A model generated the notes under the pieces. The model had not been told where the DNA came from and did no database searches. It saw nothing but the letters and a program-made list of their open reading frames with translations. Shown in pieces: positions 43,039 to 51,266 of a DNA stretch of 64,000 nucleotides. Position 1 is the stretch's first letter. Each line of letters opens with the position of its first letter. Origin of the DNA: an uncultured Dehalococcoidia bacterium. Lineage in GTDB: Bacteria; Chloroflexota; Dehalococcoidia; Lucifugimonadales; UBA3495. A program made the position numbers and the translations under genes. The stretch lies in the NCBI GenBank assembly GCA_958296445.1, contig OY282565.1, positions 2,249,570 to 2,313,569 on the forward strand, given 5' to 3'.

Positions 43039-43422
43039 ATGAAGAAAGTGACCATGAGCGACGTACCCAGGACTATGGCCGATATGGCCCCCATCGGCAG
43101 CGGCGGGCTGATGACCGGCACCCAAGTCTGGCGGCAGCCCATCCTGAACCCGGACGACTCCAGCAACTTCAATTTCGCCATCGTCGCCTTTGACGCCGGC
43201 GCCCGCAACAAGTTCCACAAGCATTCCGGCGACCAGATCCTGGTCATCACCGAGGGAACCGGCAAAGTAGCCACGGACGACGAAGTTATAGAAGTGAACG
43301 AGGGCGACGTGGTGGTCATCCCCGCCGGGGAAAACCACTGGCACGGCGCCCCCGACGACACTGCGATGGCCCATATCACCATCACCGTCAAGGGCAGCCA
43401 GACCGAGCAGACCGAGGCGTAA
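43039..43422 (+). CDS. Single-domain cupin protein
   Basis: A 127-residue cupin from ATG 43039, with AAAGGAG upstream. Motif 1 is GARNKFHKHSGDQILVITEG, with Gln where the metal-binding Glu usually stands. Motif 2 is GDVVVIPAGENHWHGAP with the conserved His. A metal site of three His and one Gln is therefore possible. Resembles small cupins of the carboxymuconolactone-decarboxylase-associated or quercetinase-like groups; function unknown. A hairpin follows at 43472. Confidence 0.85.
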   Translation: MKKVTMSDVPRTMADMAPIGSGGLMTGTQVWRQPILNPDDSSNFNFAIVAFDAGARNKFHKHSGDQILVITEGTGKVATDDEVIEVNEGDVVVIPAGENHWHGAPDDTAMAHITITVKGSQTEQTEA

Positions 43423-43471
43423 GCGCCGCCCGCAATACCAGCCGCGCCCCTTGTTCCCTTGTTGGCGCAAC

Positions 43472-43495
43472 AGCCCCGGCAGACTTGCCGGGGCT
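43472..43495. terminator. Convergent hairpin terminator
   Basis: The perfect 10-bp stem AGCCCCGGCA / TGCCGGGGCT with a 4-base loop lies between the convergent cupin gene and the zinc permease. It lacks a T-run. Confidence 0.6.
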
Positions 43496-43502
43496 ATGCG
43501 CG

Positions 43503-44408
43503 TTAGTCGCCTTCGGTTTTGACGGGCTGGGGCGCCGGCGGGATGGCGGCCTCGGGCGCGGGCTGGGGACGGCGGCGCCGGGCGGCGGCCCAGCGAGAGC
43601 GCAGGTTGCTCCCCGTTAGAACCACAGCGAACAACGCGGCTTCCACCAGCACTATCGTCGCCCCCGATGACACGTCTACGAAGTAGCTCAGATAGATGCC
43701 CAAGAACCCGCATACCGCGCCAATGCCGGTGGAAAGCAGCAACATCCGGGGGAAGCTGTCGGTCAGCATCCGCGCCGACACCGGCGGAATGACCGTAGCC
43801 CCGGCGATGAGCAGGACGCCCAGCACTTGGAGCGACACTACGATGGTTCCGGCCAGCACCAGCGAGAACATCGCCTCCACCCATCCCGTCGGAACGCCGT
43901 AGAATTGGGCCACATCGCCGTCAAAGGTGGTAAAGAGGAAGTGCTTCCAGGCCGCGAATAAAATTGCCGCCGCCGCGCCGGTGACCACCGCCACCGCCAC
44001 CAAGTCGCCCGCGGTCACGCCCAGGATGTTGCCGAACAGCGCCGCGTCAAAGTCGCGGGTGAAACTCTTGTAGCGGCTGATTAGCACAATGCCCACGGCA
44101 AAGCTGGCCGTAGTGATTACGCCGATGGCGGCGTCGTAGGCTATCTTGCGCTTCTTGGTGGTAAGCGTAATAAGCTGGGCGCAGAGAAAGCCCCAAACCG
44201 TAGCCCCTATCAGGAAGTTCAGCGACATTACGAAGCTGACCACCGCGCCGCCCAAAACGGCATGGGAAAGCCCGTGGCCGATATAGGCCATACGCTTCAG
44301 GACGATGTAAACGCCGATGCCTCCGCACAACGCGCCGACCAGCACGGCGGCGGCCATTCCCCGGAGGATAAATTGGTATCCGAAAGGTTCCAGCAGGGAT
44401 TCAAGCAT
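43503..44408 (-). CDS. Zinc/manganese-type ABC permease (zinc locus 2)
   Basis: A 301-residue ABC-3 family permease with eight to nine helices. MAYIGHGLSHAVLGGAVVSF near residues 45-65 is the family signature. ATG 44408 overlaps the ATPase stop by 8 bases; the longer frame to 44480 merely overlaps the ATPase gene. It closes an operon read from 51181 downwards. It is clearly diverged from the permease of locus 1, so the two systems are not a recent duplication. Confidence 0.88.
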   Translation of the reverse strand: MLESLLEPFGYQFILRGMAAAVLVGALCGGIGVYIVLKRMAYIGHGLSHAVLGGAVVSFVMSLNFLIGATVWGFLCAQLITLTTKKRKIAYDAAIGVITTASFAVGIVLISRYKSFTRDFDAALFGNILGVTAGDLVAVAVVTGAAAAILFAAWKHFLFTTFDGDVAQFYGVPTGWVEAMFSLVLAGTIVVSLQVLGVLLIAGATVIPPVSARMLTDSFPRMLLLSTGIGAVCGFLGIYLSYFVDVSSGATIVLVEAALFAVVLTGSNLRSRWAAARRRRPQPAPEAAIPPAPQPVKTEGD

Positions 44409-45309
44409 GACTGTGACTGTGCCCGTCGGCCGCTCCGTTGCCGCCCGCGCCCGGCCGCTGGTTATGCGCGGGGCGGGCATAGCGGTGCGGACTCTCGGCT
44501 ACTATGGGCATACCCTCGTAGTGAATTACCGGCATATCCGCGCCGTAGGTCTGGCGCAGCAGCTCGGCGGTTATTACTTGGGACGGCGGCCCCTCGGCCA
44601 ATACCCGCCCGGCTTCGTCATCCGATTTAAAGATAAGGGCCAGCCAGGGCAGATGCACCGCCACGGCGTTAATTTCGTGGGTGGTTATGACAATGGTTAC
44701 GCCCTCATGGTTAAGGTCATGCAGCAGGTGCATAACGTCGTCTCGGGTCTTGACGTCAACCCCGGCAGTCGGCTCGTCCAGCAGCAGCAACGAAGGGCTG
44801 CTCACCAGCGCCCGGGCCAGGAACACCCGTTGCTGCTGCCCGCCGGACAGTTCCCGGATGTGGCGTCCGGCCAGATGCAGGATGCCCAGTTGCTCCATCA
44901 TACGGTCGGCAAGCTGCTTTTCCTCCCGGCGATACCAAGGAAACCAGCGGTTTTCCATCGTCCGGCCCATCATCACCACTTCCCGCACGGTCACCGGAAA
45001 GTTCCAGTCTATGGTTTCCAGTTGCGGCACGTAGCCGATACGGGGGCGCTTGCGGGAAGCGCCCTCTCCCGATATGACGATGCCGGACACCAGCACCTCG
45101 CCTTCGTATACGTCCACAGCGCCCAGCATGGAGCGCAGCAGCGTAGTCTTGCCGGAACCGCTGGGGCCGAGCAGCCCAACGAAGTCGCCCTGCATAATCC
45201 GCAGGTCAACGCCGTTAAGCACCCGCTGTTTGGCGTAGCCGCAGGAAAGCCCGGTAATCTCCACCAGCGGGTTCCTAGAATGGCGTTCATGGGGAAGGGG
45301 ATGCAGCAT
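44401..45309 (-). CDS. Zinc/manganese-type ABC ATP-binding protein with a His-rich C-terminus (zinc locus 2)
   Basis: A 302-residue ATPase with Walker A GPSGSGKTT, RELSGGQQQRVFLARAL, Walker B LLLLDEPTAGVD and a switch His in ITTHEINAV. Compared with locus 1 it has an extra tail of about 45 residues ending in DGHSHSHA, a possible metal-sensing or sequestering tail. It lies 66 bases after the fused exporter gene and overlaps the permease gene. Confidence 0.9.
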   Translation of the reverse strand: MLHPLPHERHSRNPLVEITGLSCGYAKQRVLNGVDLRIMQGDFVGLLGPSGSGKTTLLRSMLGAVDVYEGEVLVSGIVISGEGASRKRPRIGYVPQLETIDWNFPVTVREVVMMGRTMENRWFPWYRREEKQLADRMMEQLGILHLAGRHIRELSGGQQQRVFLARALVSSPSLLLLDEPTAGVDVKTRDDVMHLLHDLNHEGVTIVITTHEINAVAVHLPWLALIFKSDDEAGRVLAEGPPSQVITAELLRQTYGADMPVIHYEGMPIVAESPHRYARPAHNQRPGAGGNGAADGHSHSHA

Positions 45310-45375
45310 CGGTTTTATTCAGCCTTCGCGTACCTAAAATGAATGGCCGTTCTCTAAGTTGCCCAGGCCGCCCGT

Positions 45376-48300
45376 CTAATGATGGTGATGATGCCCGCCG
45401 GGCAGTCCCGTCCAGCCCGCGGGCAGCGGGGCGCCCTGCTCGCCGTGTCCGTGTCCGTGTCCGTGTTCGTCGCGGTGTTGGGCGTGGCCGTTGCCCGCGC
45501 TCACCAGTTGGGTGGCGACCAGTTGGGCATAAAGGCCCTGAAGCTCCAGCAGTTCGTGATGGCTGCCCTGCTCAACGGCCTGCCCGTGGTCGAGAACCAC
45601 GATGCGGTCGGCGTCGCGGATGGTGGAAAGCCGGTGGGCTATGACTAGGGTAGTGCGCCCGTGCATCAGATGCTCTAGGGCCTGCCGCAACTGGCTTTCG
45701 CTCACCGCGTCAAGGTGCGAGGTGGCCTCGTCCAGAATCAGCACCGGCGCGTTTTTCAGCAGGGCGCGGGCGATGGCGATGCGCTGGCGCTGTCCCCCGG
45801 ATAGCTGCATCCCCCGCTCGCCGACAATGGTATCGTATCCGTCAGGGAAAGATATTATGAAATCGTGGCAGTTGGCCTGCCGCGCCGCTTGCTCCAGTTC
45901 GGCATCGGTAGCGTCGGGGCGCCCCAGCAGTATGTTATCCCGGACGCTGGAATTGAACAAATAGGTATCCTGCGACACTAAGGCGATTTGACGGCGCAGG
46001 TCGTCCAGCTTGAAGTCGCGGATGTCGTGTCCGTCCAGCCGCACCGAACCGGCGGAGGGGTCCCAGAAGCGCATTACCAGATTGGCGCAGGTGGTCTTGC
46101 CAGCCCCGGAGCGGCCCACCAGCGCCACGGTGCGGCCCGGCTCCGCCGCGAAGCTGACGTCGCGCAACGCCTGTGCCTCGTCCGGCCCGTAGCCGAACCC
46201 CACGCCGTCGAAGGACAAAGACGGAGCGGCGGCAGGATGGCCCGTTGGCGAGGGGGCAGCGGTTTCAGCCACGCCCGGCCCGTCGGCCACGCTTACCGGC
46301 TCGTCGTGGATGGCGAACAGCCGCCGCGACGCCGCCAGCGTTTCCATCAACTGCTTCATAGTCCGGGCGATGTCGGATACCGGCGCGAATGCGGCCACCG
46401 ACAAAATCACCGCCAGGATGAGTTCGGGGCGGGATATGTCGCCGTTGGTCAGTAGCCATACCCCCACGGTCAGCACCACCAGCCCGCCCAGAGCGGTCAT
46501 TGACTCGATAAAGCCAATCTGAAAAGCGCGTTCCTTGAGGAAGCGCAGTTGATAATGGGCGAACCGCCAACTGTTTTCCACCATCTCGGCGGTTCTCGCC
46601 GGGCCGCGCCCGAAGGCGGATATTTCCCGCATCCCCTGAATGCTGTCCACCATGTGGGCGTGAACGTCGCCCAACTGGCTCCGCAGTTCCTCACCCAGAC
46701 GCTCTGAGCGGCGTTGAGCAAAGAAAGGGCTGAGGGCCACGGCCAGCAGGAAGGGCGCCACGGCCAGGGCCATCGGCCAAGCGATGACTGCCAGCACCGC
46801 CACCACCACGGCGGGAACCACTACAGCGGTAAAGGCCGGGGTAATGGTGTGGGCAAAGAAAAACTCCACGGTCTCCACATCCCCACCGACCACGCTCACC
46901 AAATCGCCCGAGCGGCGCCTCGTCATATAGGCCGGGGCCAGGGGATCGAGCTTGCGGTACACGTCAACCCGCATTTCCGACAGCAGCCGGTAGGCCAAAT
47001 CATGGGCCACCCAAGATTCCGTCCAGATAAAGAAGGCGGCCAGCGGGGTAAGCGCCCCCAGCAGAATCAGCAGCAGCGTAAGGTCGCCGCCGGTAATCAC
47101 CTGCCCCACCAGCAGCGCGCTGACCACGCCGACGCCGATGATGGCGCTGTGGTGCGCCACCCCCAGCAGGAAAGTCAAAACCAGTTCGGTGCGCCACGGC
47201 GCCACCAGCCCCAGCAAACGCGCCCATACCGCGATGATGCCCGGGGGCTTTGGCGCGGCGGTATGCCCGCCGTGGACGTGGTGGTGGTGACCATCGTGGC
47301 GGCGGTGATGCCCGTCATCGCCACCGGCGTGACGGGAGTTATGGGAATCGTGATGTCCGCCGCTATGCCGGGATGACGGCGCGGCGTGGTGTCCGTGGCC
47401 GTGTCCATCCCCATGGTGGCCGGGCTGCGGGATAAAGGCGTCCACGGCAGCGGCCGGGTGGGCAGCCTGCGATGTGGCCGGAGCGGCGGCGGGATGAATG
47501 TCGAAGTCTATTCGCTCCTGCTGCTGGGCCATAAGACTGGCGTAGAGTCCCCCGGCGGCTACCAACTCGGCGTGACTGCCCGACTCTGCCAGCCGCCCCT
47601 CATCCAGCACAAGGATACGGTCGGCGTTTACCACACTGGAAAGGCGGTGGGCAATAATCAGCGTTGTCCGGCCCGCCATCAGCCGGTCAAGGGCCTCTTG
47701 TATTACCGCCTCGTTTTCGGCGTCCACGCTGGACAGGGCTTCGTCCAGCACCAGTATAGGAGCGTCTTTAAGCAGGGCGCGGGCGATGGCGATGCGCTGT
47801 TTCTGCCCGCCTGAAAGCCGGATGGCCCGCTCGCCAACCACCGTTTCGTAGCCGTTGGGCAGGTGGCGGATGAAGTCATGGGCGTTGGCGGCCTGCGCCG
47901 CCGCTTCCAGTTCCGCCTGCGATGCGTCGGGATTGCCAAAACGCAGGTTGTCGGCCACGGTGCCATGAAACAGGTACGTATCTTGCGTTACCACCGACAC
48001 TTGCTCGCGCAGTTCACTAAGGGGAATCTCCCGCAAATCACGCCCGCCCAGCCGTATGATGCCTTGCTGCGGGTCAAAGAAACGCAGCATCAGCCAAACG
48101 ATAGTAGACTTGCCCGCCCCGCTGGGGCCGACCAGCCCCAAGGTTTCGCCCTCGCGCAGGGTGAATGAAAGGCCGCGCAGCGCCGGGCGGCGGCCCTGAT
48201 TGTAGGCGTGGTTTACATTCTCGAAAGTCACTTCCGGCTTGATTGCGTCCTGCCCGTCCTTGCCGTCCCGGGTTCCCGGTATCTGCCCATCCTGAGCTTG

Positions 48301-49281
48301 TCGAAGGACGGCCGGGTCTCTAACCGTTACCGGGGAGTCCATTATGGCGAATATGCCTTCGGCGGAAGACATAGCAATCATGCCGTCGTGATACAACTGC
48401 ACCAGTTCGCGCAGGGGGCGGAAGATTTCGACGCCCAGCATCAGCACAATGAGCAGCGCCCGAAGCTCCAGCTCGCCGTCGCTCACCCGCACTGCGCCCC
48501 AGCCGAGGGCCACTGCCGCGCCGCCGGTGATGCCGAGGATAGTCAAGGCGCCGGTGGCGGCGTTGGCGGCCAGCACGCCCATAGTGGTGCGGAACAGGTT
48601 TCGGGCGCGCTGGGCCAGCAGTTCCCCGCGCGACCGGCTCTGTCCGAAGGCTTTGAGCGTTGCCAGCCCCTGCACCGCGTCCAGAAAGTCCGCGCCCAAG
48701 GCCCCGTAGGCGTCACGCCGGGCCATGCTTCGCTCGCGAGTCCAGCGATGGAACATATTGGGAATGAGCAGCGTCAACAAGGCAAAGGCCAAGAAAATCA
48801 GGCCGGTGCGCAGATCTATCACGGCCATAAACGCGAATATCAGCACCGGGGCCAGGGCGGCGACAATCATCTGCGGCAGATACCGCCCGAAAAAGGCTTC
48901 TAGCCGCTCCACTCCCTCGGCCAGCGACATCAGCGCGTCGCCGGTGCGCGAGGAATCGAAGTGGCCCGGCCCCAACGCCAGCGAGTGCCGGTACAGCCGC
49001 TCCCGCAGCTTCACCTTCACCGTGCTGGCGGTGTGGTGACTCATCACTTCCTGCAAGTATTGCAGATAGGCCCGCGCCACGATGAGGGTCGCCATACCCG
49101 CCAGCGGCCAAGTCAGGGACTCGAAAGAGGCTTCGCCGTGAACCACATCGGCGATAATCAGGGCGGCCACGGCCAGCCGGGCGACGCCTGCCGCCGCCGC
49201 CAGCATTCCTACCACGGCGGATATGATGATGCGCCAGCGCACGTCCATTGCTAGGGACAGCAATCGCGGGTGCAGATACAT
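45376..49281 (-). CDS. Fused double ABC exporter with His-rich linker and His tail
   Basis: A 1301-residue protein containing two complete type IV exporter halves in one chain. TMD1 spans about 15-310, with NBD1 following (GPSGAGKST near 385, LSGGQKQR near 487). TMD2 spans about 695-975, with NBD2 (GRSGAGKTT near 1057, LSGGQRQR near 1162). The linker at about 595-680 holds some 22 His (for example GHHGDGHGHGHH and HDGHHHHVHGGH). The C-terminus has EHGHGHGHGEQ and ends GGHHHHH. The CydDC/heavy-metal exporter fold suits export of a small molecule or chelator; the His clusters suit Zn(II). RQAQDGQIPGTRDGKDG before NBD1 derives from a dispersed CTTCGACAAGCTCAGG repeat. It lies between the zinc-binding protein and the zinc ATPase genes. 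Confidence 0.9.
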   Translation of the reverse strand: MYLHPRLLSLAMDVRWRIIISAVVGMLAAAAGVARLAVAALIIADVVHGEASFESLTWPLAGMATLIVARAYLQYLQEVMSHHTASTVKVKLRERLYRHSLALGPGHFDSSRTGDALMSLAEGVERLEAFFGRYLPQMIVAALAPVLIFAFMAVIDLRTGLIFLAFALLTLLIPNMFHRWTRERSMARRDAYGALGADFLDAVQGLATLKAFGQSRSRGELLAQRARNLFRTTMGVLAANAATGALTILGITGGAAVALGWGAVRVSDGELELRALLIVLMLGVEIFRPLRELVQLYHDGMIAMSSAEGIFAIMDSPVTVRDPAVLRQAQDGQIPGTRDGKDGQDAIKPEVTFENVNHAYNQGRRPALRGLSFTLREGETLGLVGPSGAGKSTIVWLMLRFFDPQQGIIRLGGRDLREIPLSELREQVSVVTQDTYLFHGTVADNLRFGNPDASQAELEAAAQAANAHDFIRHLPNGYETVVGERAIRLSGGQKQRIAIARALLKDAPILVLDEALSSVDAENEAVIQEALDRLMAGRTTLIIAHRLSSVVNADRILVLDEGRLAESGSHAELVAAGGLYASLMAQQQERIDFDIHPAAAPATSQAAHPAAAVDAFIPQPGHHGDGHGHGHHAAPSSRHSGGHHDSHNSRHAGGDDGHHRRHDGHHHHVHGGHTAAPKPPGIIAVWARLLGLVAPWRTELVLTFLLGVAHHSAIIGVGVVSALLVGQVITGGDLTLLLILLGALTPLAAFFIWTESWVAHDLAYRLLSEMRVDVYRKLDPLAPAYMTRRRSGDLVSVVGGDVETVEFFFAHTITPAFTAVVVPAVVVAVLAVIAWPMALAVAPFLLAVALSPFFAQRRSERLGEELRSQLGDVHAHMVDSIQGMREISAFGRGPARTAEMVENSWRFAHYQLRFLKERAFQIGFIESMTALGGLVVLTVGVWLLTNGDISRPELILAVILSVAAFAPVSDIARTMKQLMETLAASRRLFAIHDEPVSVADGPGVAETAAPSPTGHPAAAPSLSFDGVGFGYGPDEAQALRDVSFAAEPGRTVALVGRSGAGKTTCANLVMRFWDPSAGSVRLDGHDIRDFKLDDLRRQIALVSQDTYLFNSSVRDNILLGRPDATDAELEQAARQANCHDFIISFPDGYDTIVGERGMQLSGGQRQRIAIARALLKNAPVLILDEATSHLDAVSESQLRQALEHLMHGRTTLVIAHRLSTIRDADRIVVLDHGQAVEQGSHHELLELQGLYAQLVATQLVSAGNGHAQHRDEHGHGHGHGEQGAPLPAGWTGLPGGHHHHH

Positions 49282-49338
49282 AGCTAAATCTCTCCGTGGC
49301 GGCTCATCAGCTTGTCATACCGTCCATCCGCCTGCGGC

Positions 49339-50367
49339 CTACTGCGGATATACCGCGCCGCTTACGCCCTTGAACACCGGCCCGACCTCGACGGCGGCCA
49401 GCGGTTCGGCGCTGCCGCCCAGCGCGGGAATCATAATCTGCATATTGCGCCGCATCAGGCCCAGGTACGAATGCTCCGGGTCGCCGGGGCCGCCGGGCAG
49501 GTCGTCGTCGGCCAGTTGGTCAATAAACCGGGTGCCGGACTCGCGGGCGATGGTCTCCAGCACGTCGCTGGGGAATTCCTCGGAACCGAACACCGCGGGC
49601 AGCTCCAGTTCCTTCACTTGGTCAATGATGGCGGCCACTTCCCGGGCCGACGGCTCGGCGAAGTCCGAGGGCTGCACCGCCCCGATGACTTCCAGCCCGT
49701 AGGCGAGGGCGAAATAGGCCCAAGAATCGTGATAGGTAATCAGCTTGCGGTTTTCCGGCGGCACACTGGCCACCGCCTGCCGGATGGCGGCATCCATAGC
49801 GGCGATGCGCTGGCGGAAGGCTTCCAAGTTTTCCTTATAGTAACCGGCGTTATCCGGGTCGAGGGCGGCCAGTCGTTCCTGCGTCAGCTCGGCGTAGCGC
49901 AAGCCTAGGTTCGGGTCGGGCCACAGGTGCGGGTTGGGGTGGCCTCCCGATTCGGGAAAGCTGAAATCAAACTGCCACTGCTCCCGGCTGATGGCGCGGT
50001 CGCCCAGCAACAGCACCGGCGTATCATCCTTCTTGTTGGCGTCGGCCAGCTTCAGGGTCGGTTCCTCCAGAAACAGCCCGTTGGCGATAATCAAGTCGGC
50101 GTCGGCTATCACCCGGGCCAGCGACGGCTGCGGCTCAAAAGTATGGGAATTGACGCCCTCCGGCACCACCCCCACCACTCGAATACGGTCGCCGCCGATG
50201 TTTTCGACAATGCTGGTGATAGGCGAAACCGTGGTCACCACGTTCAGCTTTCCCTCGCCGCCGTCCCCGCCGCCACAGCCCACGGCGACGGCGAACAGGA
50301 CCAGGAGCGGCAAAGCCGCGGCGTGTCCGAGAGCGCGTTTGGATTGCTGGATAATATCCTGAATCAT
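49339..50367 (-). CDS. Zinc/manganese-binding lipoprotein, ZnuA family (zinc locus 2)
   Basis: A 342-residue receptor from ATG 50367 with lipobox Cys C31 (AVAVGCGGG). Metal ligands fit the cluster A-I family: H75 (GVNSHTFEP), H147 (NPHLWPDP) and H213 (TYHDSWAY), with an acidic residue in the C-lobe. Unlike the locus 1 receptor it has no propeller and practically no His-rich loop. The frame runs to 50451, but that overlaps the DUF2335 gene. It starts 16 bases after that gene's stop, so all are probably co-transcribed. Confidence 0.9.
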   Translation of the reverse strand: MIQDIIQQSKRALGHAAALPLLVLFAVAVGCGGGDGGEGKLNVVTTVSPITSIVENIGGDRIRVVGVVPEGVNSHTFEPQPSLARVIADADLIIANGLFLEEPTLKLADANKKDDTPVLLLGDRAISREQWQFDFSFPESGGHPNPHLWPDPNLGLRYAELTQERLAALDPDNAGYYKENLEAFRQRIAAMDAAIRQAVASVPPENRKLITYHDSWAYFALAYGLEVIGAVQPSDFAEPSAREVAAIIDQVKELELPAVFGSEEFPSDVLETIARESGTRFIDQLADDDLPGGPGDPEHSYLGLMRRNMQIMIPALGGSAEPLAAVEVGPVFKGVSGAVYPQ

Positions 50368-50383
50368 CTGTTGCGGATTCGGC

Positions 50384-50905
50384 TCACTCTCTCTCGGAAT
50401 TGCGCCGGCTGCGCTCGGCCCGGCGGGACTGAGTGCCATATACGAACACACCTGCCAAACCGACTAGAGGCGCCACAACGAAAGCGGCGCCGATCCCTTC
50501 ACGGCCAATCGCGCTAAGGAATGTGCCGCAGCCGATACCGGCCATCGCGATAATGAGAGCCGACACAATCCCCAAGTAGCTCCGCCAGTTGTTGCCGGTA
50601 ATGGTCCTTCTGGTCATATCGTGGTTGTGTTGTTGTTCATTTCTAACTATATCGTGATTGTGCTGTTGTTCCCTCGTAAGCGTATCGTGATTGTGTCTCT
50701 GCTCACTTTCCGCCATAACTAAGATACGGTTTGCCGCCCCTGGCTCTGTCTCCTCATATTTCTGGAAATCAGCAGGACTAGGAAGAGGCCCTGACCAAGA
50801 AGCGGACTCAACGCTGACCAATTCCTGCTGAGAAATTACAACGCCGGATGAGGGTATCTCAGGCTGATTCGATGGGGGTTCTTGATTTTCGCCTGGTTCA
50901 CTCAT
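50384..50905 (-). CDS. DUF2335 membrane protein with three HNHD motifs
   Basis: A 173-residue protein. SGPLPSPADFQKYEETEPGA and ANRILVMAESEQRHNHD match the DUF2335 pattern. Then an 11-residue unit occurs three times (SEQRHNHDTLT, REQQHNHDIVR, NEQQHNHDMTR), placing HNHD at regular steps on a helix. Two transmembrane helices follow (YLGIVSALIIAMAGIGCGTF and AAFVVAPLVGLAGVFVY), and the tail is Arg-rich. His pairs so close to a zinc-binding protein gene suggest metal binding, but family members elsewhere have no known function. ATG 50905 lies by the stop of the upstream gene. Confidence 0.78.
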   Translation of the reverse strand: MSEPGENQEPPSNQPEIPSSGVVISQQELVSVESASWSGPLPSPADFQKYEETEPGAANRILVMAESEQRHNHDTLTREQQHNHDIVRNEQQHNHDMTRRTITGNNWRSYLGIVSALIIAMAGIGCGTFLSAIGREGIGAAFVVAPLVGLAGVFVYGTQSRRAERSRRNSERE

Positions 50906-50908
50906 CAA

Positions 50909-51181
50909 CTAGCCGCCTGCGCTCGGCTTACCTTTGTCTGCCGTCTCGAACTCCCCCATAGCATTGCGAATATATCCGCCGACGGCAACCCAGTAGCCCC
51001 GGATAGCTTTGGCATTCGCGTCTTGACTGCTTAGGCGGGGCGGGTGGGCTTCGAGAAGGTCTGCGATGTCAGGTATGATGTATTCCTCCAGCGTGCCGCC
51101 GAAGTCCAGAACCCGCGCCATCCCCTCAAGGAAAGAGGGCTGGGCGTAACCTATGCGGTAGCGGTTGGTCTTTCGCGCCAT
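50909..51181 (-). CDS. Small hypothetical protein preceding DUF2335
   Basis: A 90-residue basic-to-neutral protein (MARKTNRYRIGYAQPSFLEG; GGTLEEYIIPDIADLLEAHP) from ATG 51181 with a good GGAGG 8 bases upstream. No membrane helix or signal. I recognise no family, though small proteins of this kind often sit directly before DUF2335 genes. First gene of the presumed zinc locus 2 transcript. Confidence 0.6.
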   Translation of the reverse strand: MARKTNRYRIGYAQPSFLEGMARVLDFGGTLEEYIIPDIADLLEAHPPRLSSQDANAKAIRGYWVAVGGYIRNAMGEFETADKGKPSAGG

Positions 51182-51217
51182 TGGATGGCCTCCGGCAGGG
51201 CGTAACAGCCATTATGC

Positions 51218-51247
51218 GTTATATGATGCGATGCCAGTATACTACAA
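51218..51247 (-). promoter_or_regulatory. Candidate promoter of zinc locus 2
   Basis: On the minus strand TTGTAG (51247-51242), an 18-base spacer and TATAAC (51223-51218) form a plausible promoter. The spacer and flank carry repeated GCAT words (GGCATCGCATCATATAACGC). No copy of the GATACAAGGTATC palindrome of locus 1 is seen here. Confidence 0.45.
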
Positions 51248-51266
51248 GAAAACTTGCGCCGCCGCC

